A DNA stretch of 64,000 bases from Lachnospiraceae bacterium. GTDB lineage: Bacteria > Bacillota > Clostridia > Lachnospirales > Lachnospiraceae. Of this stretch, positions 35,921 to 45,287 are shown one piece after another (position 1 is the first letter of the stretch; the number at the start of each line of letters is the position of its first letter). The stretch spans positions 1-64,000 of the forward strand of contig BLLU01000100.1 in the NCBI GenBank assembly GCA_011959105.1. Direction: 5' to 3'. The notes under the pieces were generated by a model that searched no databases, was not told where the DNA came from, and worked only from the letters and a program-made list of their open reading frames with translations. Made by a program: the position numbers and the translations under genes.

Positions 35921-37063
35921 ATGCAGATGCCTATATTTGAAAAATATATTGACGAACTCCTGGAGAAGAGCACATTGGACGTGCCCGCCTGGAATATTGA
36001 GAAAGCCCGGGCCGGCCTGAAAGCCGGGTGGAATTACATAGACGGCTGCATGATCCTGGCACTTCTGGAAATATACAGGGCCACGGGGGAGAAGAAGTAC
36101 TATGAATTTGCAGATGCTTTCATCGACCACCGGGTTATGGAGGACGGCTCTATTGCCGGGTATCGGGTGGAGGAGTACAATATTGACAATGTGAACGCAG
36201 GAAAAACTCTCTTTGCCCTGTATGAGATAAACGGCAGGGAGAAATACCGCAGGGCCATCGACCTGATTTATTCCCAGATTCAGACCCAGCCCAGGACGGC
36301 AGAGGGGAATTTCTGGCACAAGAAGATCTATCCCAACCAGGTGTGGCTGGACGGTATGTATATGGGGCAGCCCTTTTATATGGAATATGAGACCAAATTC
36401 AATCAGAGGCAGCATTACAATGACATTTTCAGCCAGTTTGCCAATGTGGTAAAGAATATGCGGGACCGGGAGACGGGGCTGTATTATCACGGATATGATG
36501 CCAGCAGGGAAGTGTTCTGGTGTGACCGGGAGACGGGGCTTTCCCGGAATTTCTGGCTCAGAGCCCTGGGATGGTACTCCATGGCACTGCTGGACACTTT
36601 GAACAAATGCGAGCCCGGTCAGGAATACCGGGAAGCTTATGACAATCTGAAACAGGTATTTATAGAACTGGTGGATTCCATGCTGAAATTCCAGCATGCC
36701 AGCGGCCTCTGGTATCAACTCCCCGCACTGGGAGGGAAGGATCCCAACTATCTGGAGACCAGCGGCAGTTCCATTATGGCCTACTGTCTCTTAAAGGGCG
36801 TGCGCCTGGGGATTTTGCCCGAGCATTACAGGGAATATGGCCTGAAGGCTTTTGACGGCGTATGCAGCAACTATCTGAAGGAAAAGGACGGTCATCTGAG
36901 CCTGGGAGGGATCTGCCTGGTGGCGGGCCTTGGCCCTGCCAGTGACTTGCGCAGGGACGGCAGCTTTGAATACTATATGTCAGAGCCCATTGTGGAGGAT
37001 GATGCCAAGGGCGTGGGCCCGCTGCTGCTGGCCTACACGGAACTGCGCAGGCTGGAGAATTGA
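35921..37063 (+). CDS. GH105 unsaturated rhamnogalacturonyl/uronyl hydrolase
   Basis: A 380-residue cytosolic enzyme of the YteR/YesR type, which removes unsaturated uronic acid from the ends of pectin-lyase products. The alpha/alpha barrel is recognised by NQVWLDGMYMGQPF, which carries the catalytic Asp, and RALGWYSMALLD further on. There is no signal peptide, so the substrate must be imported. AGGAGG lies upstream of ATG 35921. No transporter is nearby; the GH43 gene 2.2 kb downstream may belong to the same sugar pathway. Confidence 0.9.
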   Translation: MQMPIFEKYIDELLEKSTLDVPAWNIEKARAGLKAGWNYIDGCMILALLEIYRATGEKKYYEFADAFIDHRVMEDGSIAGYRVEEYNIDNVNAGKTLFALYEINGREKYRRAIDLIYSQIQTQPRTAEGNFWHKKIYPNQVWLDGMYMGQPFYMEYETKFNQRQHYNDIFSQFANVVKNMRDRETGLYYHGYDASREVFWCDRETGLSRNFWLRALGWYSMALLDTLNKCEPGQEYREAYDNLKQVFIELVDSMLKFQHASGLWYQLPALGGKDPNYLETSGSSIMAYCLLKGVRLGILPEHYREYGLKAFDGVCSNYLKEKDGHLSLGGICLVAGLGPASDLRRDGSFEYYMSEPIVEDDAKGVGPLLLAYTELRRLEN

Positions 37064-37099
37064 AAGGGGATAGCATAGGAGATATCGGATGTGCCCGGA

Positions 37100-37660
37100 T
37101 TACAGCACTTCCAGATGTTCCAGCAGGATTTTAACCCCCATCAGGATCAGCAGGATTCCGCCTGCCAGTTCGGCTCTGGATTTGTAGCGGCTGCCGAAGA
37201 GATTGCCCACTTTGACCCCAAGGGCCGAGAGCACGAAAGTGGTGGCCCCGATTAAGCATACGGCTGGCAGGAGATCCACCCGCAGGAAGGCGAAGGTGAT
37301 TCCCACTGCCAGCGCGTCGATGCTGGTGGCCACCGCCAGCAGGAACATTTCTTTAAAGTACATGGTGCTGCTGGCTTTTTCCTCTTCTTTGGAGAAGGCT
37401 TCCTTGACCATATTGGCGCCGATCAGGGCCAGCAGGCCAAAGGTGATCCAATGGTCTATATGGGTTATGTATTTCTCAAAGCGGTTGCCCAACAGATAGC
37501 CCAGCAGCGGCATCAGGGCCTGGAAACTGCCGAACCAGACTCCGGCGATGGCCGCTTTTTTTAAGGGTGCTTTTTCCATGGCCAGTCCCTTGCAGACGGA
37601 TACCGCGAAGGCGTCCATGGACAGACCCACGGCGATCAGAAACAGATTAAGCAATGTCAT
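37100..37660 (-). CDS. mntP: Manganese efflux pump MntP
   Basis: A 186-residue membrane protein with six helices in two repeats, each with the acidic motif of this family: [12 protein letters not shown] near residue 15 and [12 protein letters not shown] near 110. It exports Mn2+. It is the only protein gene on the minus strand in this part and is convergent with GH105. The yybP-ykoY leader directly upstream matches Mn2+ control. Confidence 0.95.
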   Translation of the reverse strand: MTLLNLFLIAVGLSMDAFAVSVCKGLAMEKAPLKKAAIAGVWFGSFQALMPLLGYLLGNRFEKYITHIDHWITFGLLALIGANMVKEAFSKEEEKASSTMYFKEMFLLAVATSIDALAVGITFAFLRVDLLPAVCLIGATTFVLSALGVKVGNLFGSRYKSRAELAGGILLILMGVKILLEHLEVL

Positions 37661-37751
37661 AAGTCCCTCTTTTCCGCAGTTGCTCCGCAGATGTTGTGCC
37701 GGGCGGCTGCCTTTTTGTTTTGATTATGGAGGGGCGGGCCATGCGGCGGCG

Positions 37752-37905
37752 AAAAAAAGAGGCCCATGGACATTGGACGCGTCTCGGCGCCGACTGTCCA
37801 TGAGTCTCGTTATAACATCCGCATGTCAGGCAATGCCAGACGAAAAAACGTCATTATGTTGACATTGCCGCAGCCCGGGGCTGCAAACTACTCCCTCATA
37901 AACCC
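37752..37905 (-). promoter_or_regulatory. yybP-ykoY manganese riboswitch before mntP
   Basis: On the minus strand the leader shows the conserved blocks GGGAGTAG, GTCAACATAATGACG, GGCATTGCCTGACA and ACGAGACTC. It ends in a long hairpin CATGGACA/TGTCCATG followed by T7 (37752-37758). This is the Mn2+-sensing yybP-ykoY class, which turns on exporters when manganese is high. It is followed by about 90 nt up to mntP. Confidence 0.9.
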
Positions 37906-37919
37906 TGTAAATTTTTTAC

Positions 37920-37948
37920 ATCATATCTCATTGTGAGGAAGTTGTCAA
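37920..37948 (-). promoter_or_regulatory. Promoter of the mntP leader
   Basis: On the minus strand, consensus TTGACA, a 17-bp spacer and TATGAT, 15 bp before the riboswitch. Confidence 0.85.
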
Positions 37949-37954
37949 GAAAAA

Positions 37955-37979
37955 TGGTAAATATTTTGTATAATTTACC
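37955..37979 (+). promoter_or_regulatory. Inverted repeat overlapping a divergent -10 element
   Basis: GGTAAAT (37955-37961) and ATTTACC (37973-37979) flank TATAAT (37969-37974), the probable -10 for the 38132 gene. It lies next to the mntP promoter, so a bound regulator could affect both directions. Confidence 0.4.
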
Positions 37980-38131
37980 GTCTCCTACAAAGAATACAGG
38001 ATGAGAAAGAAGTCTGTAACCGGCGGTCCTGCTGCTTTGCGTGCAGAGGGAAGCCTTGGAGCGGCAGGATTCCGGGGACGGAGAGCCAGGAGCGCAGTCC
38101 GCAGCCCGGACTGTGCGGGAAAGGAGTAGAG

Positions 38132-39193
38132 ATGGGAATTACATTGAATGTGTGGGTTTTCTCAGGGATTATCGGAGTGGCTTACATTATGGGCTATCTG
38201 ATGAGCCGCACCATGGGCCGGATGCTGGCGGTGGAGGGCGCGGACGCAGAGACGCCGGCCCGGCGGGAAAGCTGGCTGGAGACGGCGGCCCAGAGCGCAG
38301 CCGGGGCGTGGACGGATAGCGGAATCCGTTCCGGGAGAGGACTTCAGAGTGAGACCGCAGCACGGCCGGATAGCGGAATCCGCTCCGGGAGAGGGCTTCA
38401 GAGCGAGACCGCAGCACGGACGGAGGGCGGAATCCGTTCCGGGAGAAGACTTCAGGGCGAGACCGCAGCATGGACGGAGAGCGGAACCCGGACCGAAGAT
38501 CCGCTTATGGAGCGGGGAAGGACGGCGCAAACGCCGGAAAACCGGGAAATGTATCCGGAGGAGCAGGGAACCTGGTCTTCGCAGGACAGAAGACCGGGAA
38601 ATACCCTTCGGCAGGGGGGGCTGGGGCACAGCAGGGGGTATTGGCCCAGGCGGACCGCCCAGGGCCCGGACAGGGGCGATTATGCGGGGGAAGCCAGGGA
38701 ATGGCAGAAGGCCCACATGCAGCGCAGATACCGTGGACGTTCTCACCGGGAACAACAGGCCAAGCCCGCAGGACATCCTATCGCCAGCCCGGTGGCGGGA
38801 CAGGTGGACGTATTGGAGGCACAGGGACGCCGGGGCGTGCTTCTCACTCCGGAGGACAACAAAGTCTACGCTCCGGCCTCGGGCAAGATCATCCGTCTCT
38901 ATCCCCGGGGCAACGAGTTTCTGCTGCGCACGGATTCCGGCGTGGTACTGCGGCTGCGGGCAGGGGAGCGGGACGCGGAGATGACCCGGGACTATTTCCG
39001 TCCCAGAATCATGCAGAACGAATTTGTGGGCAAGGGTAAGCTGCTGCTGGAATATGACAGGGAGGCCCTGGCCAGGGACGGTTATGATACCCATGTGTCC
39101 ATGACCGTGGAGGAAGGAGAGGACAGTTACGATTTGTCCGTCACCGGCTCCATGTGGGTGAAAAACGGGCAGGATTGCCTGTGGGTGTTGTAG
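38132..39193 (+). CDS. Membrane-anchored degenerate EIIA-Glc-like protein with repeats
   Basis: A 353-residue protein: one N-terminal helix (about 5-27), a long low-complexity Arg/Ser/Glu region with 18-residue repeats (60-122), and a C-terminal domain (about 215-350) that aligns by eye with the PTS EIIA-glucose fold (IASPVAGQV, VYAPASGKI, FVGKGKLLLEYD). Both phosphohistidine sites are changed: the NHA-type segment reads RGNEFLL and the VHFG-type segment reads RLRAGER. Phosphotransfer is therefore unlikely and a structural or regulatory role is inferred. AAAGGAG precedes ATG 38132. Confidence 0.68.
   Translation: MGITLNVWVFSGIIGVAYIMGYLMSRTMGRMLAVEGADAETPARRESWLETAAQSAAGAWTDSGIRSGRGLQSETAARPDSGIRSGRGLQSETAARTEGGIRSGRRLQGETAAWTESGTRTEDPLMERGRTAQTPENREMYPEEQGTWSSQDRRPGNTLRQGGLGHSRGYWPRRTAQGPDRGDYAGEAREWQKAHMQRRYRGRSHREQQAKPAGHPIASPVAGQVDVLEAQGRRGVLLTPEDNKVYAPASGKIIRLYPRGNEFLLRTDSGVVLRLRAGERDAEMTRDYFRPRIMQNEFVGKGKLLLEYDREALARDGYDTHVSMTVEEGEDSYDLSVTGSMWVKNGQDCLWVL
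38309..38497 (+). repeat. 54-bp in-frame tandem repeat (3.5 units)
   Basis: Three full 54-bp units (38309, 38363, 38417) and a half unit encode the 18-residue repeat WTDSGIRSGRGLQSETAA and close variants, inside the EIIA-like gene. Copy number could vary by slippage. Confidence 0.9.
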
Positions 39194-39216
39194 GCGCAGG
39201 AAAAATATGTTATACT
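39188..39216 (+). promoter_or_regulatory. Promoter before the GH43 gene
   Basis: TTGTAG (39188-39193), 17-bp spacer and TATACT (39211-39216), overlapping the stop of the previous gene. Confidence 0.6.
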
Positions 39217-39280
39217 GAGTCCATGGTTTTTGTTACAGAAGGTATACAGGGAACAGGCATAAGCCTGACAGGAGGAAGCT

Positions 39281-40834
39281 ATGGACAGGAGTAAAATAAG
39301 AAAAATGTGGATTGCGGATCAGGGGGACGGAACGTACAGGAACCCCATTCTCTATACGGATTATTCCGACCCCGACGCAATCCGTGTGGGAGAAGACTAT
39401 TTTATGGTTGCTTCCAGCTTTTGCAATGCGCCGGCGGTGCCGCTGCTGCATTCCCGGGATCTGGTGAACTGGAAGGTCATCAATTATGTCTGGGACCAAA
39501 TGCCTTTTGACACTTACGACAGGCCCCTGCACGGCTGCGGCGCCTGGGCTCCCTCCATCCGCTACCACGAGGGAACCTACTATGTGTTTGTTCCCATGCC
39601 GGACGAGGGAATCATGATGAGCAAAACCACCGATCCCTGGGGCAAATGGTCCGAGCCTGCCTATGTGCGCAAGGTGGTGGGCTGGATCGATCCCTGCCCT
39701 TTCTGGGATGAGGACGGTAAGGCTTATATGGTGACGGCTTTTGCCAGAAGCCGCATCGGTTTCAAGAGTTTTCTCTATATGTCCCCCATGGAGCCGGATT
39801 GCTCCGGCGTGCTGGACGACGGGCAGTTTGTCTACGACGGCCACGCTACCCAGCCCACCATCGAGGGGCCGAAATTATATAAAAGAAACGGATATTACTA
39901 TATCTTTGCTCCGGCGGGAGGTGTGAAGCCCGGCTGGCAGACAGTGCTGCGCTCCCGTAACATCTATGGCCCATATGAGGAAAAGATCGTGCTGCGTCAG
40001 GGCGATACCCCGGTGAACGGCCCTCACCAGGGCGCATGGGTGGATACGCCGGACGGACAGGACTGGTTTCTGCATTTTCAGGATGTGGGCAACGCGGGAC
40101 GTATCGTACATCTGCAGCCCATGCGCTGGGTGGACGACTGGCCGGTGATCGGCGAGGACCCGGATGAGGACGGCTGCGGCCAGCCGGTGCTGCGGCATGT
40201 AAAGCCTGCGGTGGGCGCTACATATCCCATAGACGCGCCGGAGGACAGCGATTTCTTTGAGGGGGATAAGCTGGGACTTCAGTGGCAGTGGAACGCCAAT
40301 TACCGGGAGGACTGGTACAGCCTGGGGAATGGCCGGCTGACCCTGTATGCCCAGGACAGCGATCCCGGGCTTCAACTCTGCGATGTGCCCAATCTGCTGC
40401 TTCAGAAATGGCCTGCCCCTGAGTTTCGGATTACGGCCTGCCTCCGATTGGACAATCTGAAAGAGGGGGACGCGGCGGGCCTGGTATCCCAGTGCGGGCA
40501 TTACACCGGCCTGCTGGTCCATAAAAAGGACGGGAAGCTGGTTCTGCAGCAGCGCATCGGCAACTGGACCGAAAACGATGAAATCCGCAGGGAGGCGGCG
40601 GTGCTGCCGGAGGGCACGGAAATCCTGTATCTGGGGATGCTGGTCAAGCAGGAGACGGAGGTATCCTTCTGCTACAGCCTGACGGAAGAGGGAGAATACA
40701 TTCCCGTGGGACAATGTGTGGAAGCCACTCCCGGCCGCTGGGTGGGGGTGAAAGCAGGGCTGACAGCCATCAACGAGAGCGGTATTTCCGGCGGCAGTAT
40801 GGCGGTGGACTATTTTGTGTTTGAAGAACTGTAG
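39281..40834 (+). CDS. GH43 family glycoside hydrolase
   Basis: A 517-residue cytosolic enzyme with the five-bladed propeller of family 43 (arabinosidases and xylosidases). The catalytic base Asp lies in NPILYTDYSDPDAIR, the pKa-modulating Asp in GWIDPCPFWDEDG and the acid Glu in QPTIEGPKLY. The C-terminal ~200 residues form a beta-sandwich of the type often attached to GH43 beta-xylosidases. GGAGG precedes ATG 39281. It probably trims imported plant-cell-wall oligosaccharides, a theme shared with GH105. Confidence 0.9.
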   Translation: MDRSKIRKMWIADQGDGTYRNPILYTDYSDPDAIRVGEDYFMVASSFCNAPAVPLLHSRDLVNWKVINYVWDQMPFDTYDRPLHGCGAWAPSIRYHEGTYYVFVPMPDEGIMMSKTTDPWGKWSEPAYVRKVVGWIDPCPFWDEDGKAYMVTAFARSRIGFKSFLYMSPMEPDCSGVLDDGQFVYDGHATQPTIEGPKLYKRNGYYYIFAPAGGVKPGWQTVLRSRNIYGPYEEKIVLRQGDTPVNGPHQGAWVDTPDGQDWFLHFQDVGNAGRIVHLQPMRWVDDWPVIGEDPDEDGCGQPVLRHVKPAVGATYPIDAPEDSDFFEGDKLGLQWQWNANYREDWYSLGNGRLTLYAQDSDPGLQLCDVPNLLLQKWPAPEFRITACLRLDNLKEGDAAGLVSQCGHYTGLLVHKKDGKLVLQQRIGNWTENDEIRREAAVLPEGTEILYLGMLVKQETEVSFCYSLTEEGEYIPVGQCVEATPGRWVGVKAGLTAINESGISGGSMAVDYFVFEEL

Positions 40835-41031
40835 GAATTTCTTAGTTTGCCTGTGATATGCGGAAAGCGAATCGGAGGGCTGTTGGAGAATTGGCTATTC
40901 TGCAATGGCCCTTATCTCTGTCCGAAGATTATTTAGAAAAAATTTAGAAAAAAGAACTTGTATTTTGGCAGGAAAGTGTTATATTTGTTGTAGAACAGAA
41001 AAACAAGAACCTGTCGGAAGGAGTGAGGTTT

Positions 41032-43626
41032 ATGAATATTTCCAAATTTACACAGAAGTCCATGCAGGCGGTGCAGAATTGCGAGAAGCTGGCCTATGAG
41101 TACGGCAACCAGGAGATCGAACAGGAGCATCTGCTGCAGAGTCTGCTGACCATTGACGACAGTCTGATTCTGAAGCTCATCGAGAAGATGGAGATTCAGA
41201 AGGAGCATTTTTTAAACCGGGTGGAACAGGCCCTGCAAAAGCGGGTCAAAGTGCAGGGGGGCAAGGTCTATATGGGACAGCATCTGAACAAGGTGCTGAT
41301 CTCCGCCGAGGACGAGGCCAAGCAACTGGGGGACGAGTATGTATCCGTGGAACATTTGATGCTGTCCATGCTGCGTTTTCCCAGCCGGGAGATTGAGGCC
41401 ATCTGGAAGGAGTACGGTATTACCCGGGATCGCTTTCTGCAGGCGCTTTCCACCGTGCGGGGCAATCAGAGAGTGACCAGCGACAATCCGGAGGCCACCT
41501 ATGACACTCTGGAGAAATACGGACAGGAGCTGGTGGAGAGGGCCCGCAATCAGAAACTGGACCCGGTGATCGGACGGGACAGCGAGATTCGGAATGTAAT
41601 CCGCATCCTCTCCCGCAAGACCAAGAATAACCCGGTGCTCATCGGTGAACCCGGCGTGGGCAAGACCGCCGTGGTGGAGGGATTGGCCCAGCGTATCGTC
41701 CGGGGGGATGTGCCTCAGGGGCTGAAGGACAAAAAACTTTTTTCCCTGGATATGGGGGCCCTGGTGGCCGGAGCCAAATACCGGGGGGAGTTTGAGGAGC
41801 GTCTGAAAGCCGTGCTGGAGGACGTAAAGCAGTCCGATGGCCAGATCATCCTGTTCATTGACGAATTGCATACCATTGTGGGCGCAGGCAAGACGGAGGG
41901 CGCCATGGATGCGGGCAATATGTTAAAACCCATGCTGGCCCGGGGGGAACTGCACTGCATCGGCGCTACCACTCTGGACGAATATCGCCAGTATATTGAA
42001 AAAGACCCGGCTCTGGCCCGCCGCTTCCAGCCTGTGTTGGTGGATGAGCCCACAGTGGAGGACACCATCTCCATCCTGCGGGGGCTGAAGGAGCGCTATG
42101 AGGTCTACCATGGTGTAAAGATTATGGACAATGCCCTGGTCAGCGCCGCCACCCTCTCCAGCCGCTATATCTCCGACCGTTTTCTGCCGGATAAAGCCAT
42201 AGACCTGGTAGACGAGGCCTGCGCCCTGATCAAGACGGAACTGGACAGTCTGCCCACGGAACTGGACGAACTGCAGCGCAAGGTCATGCAGATGGAGATT
42301 GAAGAGGCGGCCCTGAAAAAGGAGGATGACCGCTTGAGTCAGGAGCGTCTGGCCGATCTCCAGAAAGAGCTGGCGGAGTTAAAAGAAGAATTTGCGGGAC
42401 GCAAGGCCCAATGGGACAACGAGAAGAAGTCCGTGGAGGACCTTTCAAAGCTGCGGGAGCAGATTGACGATGTGAATAACCAGATCCAGATCGCCCAGCG
42501 GGACGGGAATCTGGAGAAGGCTGCCGAATTAAGCTATGGTACGCTGCCCGCATTGAAAAAGCAGCTGGAAATCGAAGAGGAGAAGGTCAATGCCAGGGAT
42601 ATGTCCCTGGTGCATGAGAAAGTGTCCGATGAGGAGATCGCCAAGATCATCTCCCGGTGGACCGGCATCCCGGTGGCCAAGCTGACGGAGAGCGAGCGCA
42701 ACAAAACCCTGCATCTGGACGAGGAACTGCATCGGAGAGTGATCGGCCAGGACGAGGGCGTCACCAAGGTCAGCGAAGCCATCATCCGCTCTAAGGCGGG
42801 GATCAAGGATCCGGGCAAGCCCATCGGCTCTTTCCTGTTCCTGGGCCCCACCGGCGTGGGCAAGACGGAACTGGCCAAATCCCTGGCAGCGGCTCTGTTC
42901 GACGACGAAAACAATATGGTGCGTATCGACATGAGCGAATATATGGAAAAATATGCCGTATCCCGCCTGATTGGAGCGCCTCCCGGCTATGTTGGCTATG
43001 AGGAGGGAGGGCAGCTTACGGAGGCCGTCAGAAGGAAGCCCTATTCGGTGGTGCTGTTTGACGAGGTGGAGAAAGCCCACCCGGATGTGTTCAATGTACT
43101 GCTTCAGGTGCTTGACGACGGCCGGATCACTGATTCCCAGGGGCGCACTGTAGATTTTAAGAACACCATATTGATCATGACTTCCAACATCGGAGCCCCT
43201 TACCTGCTGGAGGGCATACAGGAGGACGGCAGTATCTCCGCAGAGGCGGAGGAAATGGTGATGAATGAGCTGCGGGGGCATTTCCGGCCTGAGTTTTTGA
43301 ACCGATTGGACGAGACAATTCTGTTCAAGCCCTTAACCAAGGAAAATATCGGCGGTATTATCACGCTGATTGTCAAGGAGCTGAATCAACGTCTGGAGGA
43401 CAGGGATCTGACCATCCGTTTAATGCCGGAGGCGGAGCGTTTTATCATCGACCAGGCATATGACCCGGTATATGGGGCCCGTCCACTGAAAAGGTATATC
43501 CAGAAACATGTGGAGACTCTGGCGGCCCGGCTGATCCTGTCTGATCAGGTGGAGACAGGGGACACCATAGAAATTCGGGTGGAAGGGGAGACGCTTACCG
43601 CGCTGCCCGTCCATCGGAAACAGTAG
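41032..43626 (+). CDS. clpB: ATP-dependent chaperone ClpB
   Basis: An 864-residue disaggregase with an N-terminal repeat domain (about 1-145), first AAA module (Walker A GEPGVGKT), the coiled-coil middle domain (about 400-520) that marks ClpB rather than ClpC, and second AAA module (GPTGVGKT). It extracts proteins from aggregates with DnaK. ATG 41032 has GGAAGGAG 7 bp upstream. I saw no clear CtsR or CIRCE operator in the 200-bp upstream gap. Confidence 0.97.
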   Translation: MNISKFTQKSMQAVQNCEKLAYEYGNQEIEQEHLLQSLLTIDDSLILKLIEKMEIQKEHFLNRVEQALQKRVKVQGGKVYMGQHLNKVLISAEDEAKQLGDEYVSVEHLMLSMLRFPSREIEAIWKEYGITRDRFLQALSTVRGNQRVTSDNPEATYDTLEKYGQELVERARNQKLDPVIGRDSEIRNVIRILSRKTKNNPVLIGEPGVGKTAVVEGLAQRIVRGDVPQGLKDKKLFSLDMGALVAGAKYRGEFEERLKAVLEDVKQSDGQIILFIDELHTIVGAGKTEGAMDAGNMLKPMLARGELHCIGATTLDEYRQYIEKDPALARRFQPVLVDEPTVEDTISILRGLKERYEVYHGVKIMDNALVSAATLSSRYISDRFLPDKAIDLVDEACALIKTELDSLPTELDELQRKVMQMEIEEAALKKEDDRLSQERLADLQKELAELKEEFAGRKAQWDNEKKSVEDLSKLREQIDDVNNQIQIAQRDGNLEKAAELSYGTLPALKKQLEIEEEKVNARDMSLVHEKVSDEEIAKIISRWTGIPVAKLTESERNKTLHLDEELHRRVIGQDEGVTKVSEAIIRSKAGIKDPGKPIGSFLFLGPTGVGKTELAKSLAAALFDDENNMVRIDMSEYMEKYAVSRLIGAPPGYVGYEEGGQLTEAVRRKPYSVVLFDEVEKAHPDVFNVLLQVLDDGRITDSQGRTVDFKNTILIMTSNIGAPYLLEGIQEDGSISAEAEEMVMNELRGHFRPEFLNRLDETILFKPLTKENIGGIITLIVKELNQRLEDRDLTIRLMPEAERFIIDQAYDPVYGARPLKRYIQKHVETLAARLILSDQVETGDTIEIRVEGETLTALPVHRKQ

Positions 43627-43640
43627 GGATTCGGAACAGG

Positions 43641-43678
43641 CAGTTCCATCCTGCCGCGGCAGGGTGGGACTGTTTTTT
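43641..43678 (+). terminator. Terminator after clpB
   Basis: CAGTTCCATCCTGCC pairs with GGCAGGGTGGGACTG with wobble pairs, followed by T6. Confidence 0.92.
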
Positions 43679-43722
43679 ATGGACGGAGGCGATTCCCTTA
43701 CGGCAAACAGGCAAAAGCGCAG

Positions 43723-43751
43723 TTGATTTTGGGGATAGAAACAGCTATACT
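43723..43751 (+). promoter_or_regulatory. Promoter before the second MATE gene
   Basis: TTGATT (43723-43728), 17-bp spacer and TATACT (43746-43751). Confidence 0.6.
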
Positions 43752-43797
43752 ATGGAGAAGAGAGAAAAAGGTGCTGATTGGCAAACGGAGTGATGTT

Positions 43798-45144
43798 ATG
43801 ACACAGAAAGATCTGACCAGGGGGGCAGTATTCCCCACCCTGTGTTTTTTTGCCCTGCCCATGATTTTGGGCAATATGCTGCAGCAGGGCTATAATATTG
43901 TGGATACCTGGGTGGTGGGGCGCTTTGCGGGTTCCGACGCCCTGGCTGCTGTGGGGGCGGCGTTTGCCCTGATGACTTTCCTGACTTCCATGCTGTTGGG
44001 GCTGTGTATGGGCAGCGGAGTGGTGTTTTCCCTATGCTTTGGCAGACAGGATCGGGAGGGCCTGGAAAAGGGGATCTGCGCCTCCTTTTTGCTGGTGGTC
44101 TTGGTGGCCGCCCTGCTGACCGTTCTTTCCCTGCTGGGGGTGGACCTGATTCTGGAGTGGATGCGGATTCCCCGGCGAATTTGGTCCATCACCCGGGAGT
44201 ATCTGGTTCTGATCTTCTGGGGAATTCCGGCGGTGGCTTTGTACAATTTTTTCGGCGCGTATCTGAAAGCCCTGGGGAATTCCGTGGTTCCCCTGGTGTT
44301 TCTGGGAGTGGCTACAGTATTGAACATCGGATTGGATATCCTCTTTGTGGCCGTCTGGCAGCAGGGCACTGCCGGCGCCGCGGCGGCAACCATCCTTTCC
44401 CAGTACGGTTCGGGTCTGGGCATCGGCATATATGTATTGGCCACCAGTAAAGCCGTAAGGGAGGCTTTTACCAGGTTTCGGGTAAGCCGGGCCGGTCTGG
44501 GGCAGATTATCAGTTATTCCGGGCTTACCTGTGTTCAGCAATCGGTAATGAACCTGGGGATTTTGATGGTACAGGGATTAGTGAACAGCTTTGGCACCAC
44601 GGTCATGGCGGCTTTTGCGGCGGCGGTGAAAGTGGACGCCTTTGCCTATATGCCCGCCCAGGAATACGGTAATGCCTTTTCCACCTTTATTGCCCAGAAT
44701 ATGGGGGCGGGAAAGGGAGAGAGGGTCCGAAAGGGAGTGCGCTGCGGCGTGCTCACCACCGTCTCCTATTGTCTGGCGGTGTCTCTGGTCCTGTGGTTTC
44801 TGGCAAAGCCCCTGCTGTTGATTTTCATTGATCCGGGAGAGATCGCTATTCTGGAGGAGGGGGTGCGGTATCTGCACATAGTGGGGCCTTTTTACTGCGG
44901 GATCGGCTGCCTGTTCCTGTTCTACGGGCTGTACCGGGCCATAGGCAAGCCGGGTATATCGGTGGTGCTGACCATCGTATCTCTGGGGACCCGGGTGGCG
45001 CTGGCCTATACCCTGGCGGCCATTCCGCCCCTGGGCGTGGTGGGGATCTGGTGGGCCATTCCCATCGGCTGGGGGCTGGCGGATTTGCTGGGCGGGCTGT
45101 TCTATTTTAGGTACAGGAAAAAATTGACTGACGGAAAGGGATGA
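43798..45144 (+). CDS. MATE family efflux transporter
   Basis: A 448-residue membrane protein with about 12 helices and the MATE motifs PMILGNMLQQGYNIVDTWVV and a second-half counterpart. It differs clearly from the MATE pump at 6929, so this is not a recent duplication. ATG 43798 with ACGGAG upstream is chosen; a frame from 43723 overlaps the promoter. Substrate unknown, Na+ or H+ driven. Confidence 0.92.
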   Translation: MTQKDLTRGAVFPTLCFFALPMILGNMLQQGYNIVDTWVVGRFAGSDALAAVGAAFALMTFLTSMLLGLCMGSGVVFSLCFGRQDREGLEKGICASFLLVVLVAALLTVLSLLGVDLILEWMRIPRRIWSITREYLVLIFWGIPAVALYNFFGAYLKALGNSVVPLVFLGVATVLNIGLDILFVAVWQQGTAGAAAATILSQYGSGLGIGIYVLATSKAVREAFTRFRVSRAGLGQIISYSGLTCVQQSVMNLGILMVQGLVNSFGTTVMAAFAAAVKVDAFAYMPAQEYGNAFSTFIAQNMGAGKGERVRKGVRCGVLTTVSYCLAVSLVLWFLAKPLLLIFIDPGEIAILEEGVRYLHIVGPFYCGIGCLFLFYGLYRAIGKPGISVVLTIVSLGTRVALAYTLAAIPPLGVVGIWWAIPIGWGLADLLGGLFYFRYRKKLTDGKG

Positions 45145-45220
45145 GCAGATGAAAATAGTAATTTTATGTGGGTTCGGAAGCGTCGCGGATTTCCGCCGAT
45201 TTTGTCAGAAGGATGCTGAG

Positions 45221-45247
45221 GGAGTACAATAAAGTTTGATGTACTCC
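45221..45247 (+). promoter_or_regulatory. Inverted repeat upstream of the WYL regulator gene
   Basis: GGAGTAC (45221-45227) and GTACTCC (45241-45247) with a 13-bp centre, 40 bp before the regulator start. It could be an operator for autoregulation or a weak hairpin; there is no T-run. Confidence 0.35.
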
Positions 45248-45287
45248 TGCTTTAAGGAGAAAGGAGCCGCAGACGGAGGGAGGTGGA

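Noticed and set aside
38309..38497. Regular 54-bp repeat considered as a CRISPR array
   Set aside because: Units are contiguous without unique spacers and are in frame inside a gene.
40951..41031. Possible heat-shock operator (CtsR or CIRCE) upstream of clpB
   Set aside because: No GGTCAAA repeats and no CIRCE inverted repeat are present; only a weak TTGTAT/TATATT promoter-like pair is seen.
45149..45239. Short frames after the MATE gene (MKIVILCGF and SEASRISADFVRRM)
   Set aside because: The two frames overlap and each is under 30 codons; it may be a small remnant but nothing supports a gene.
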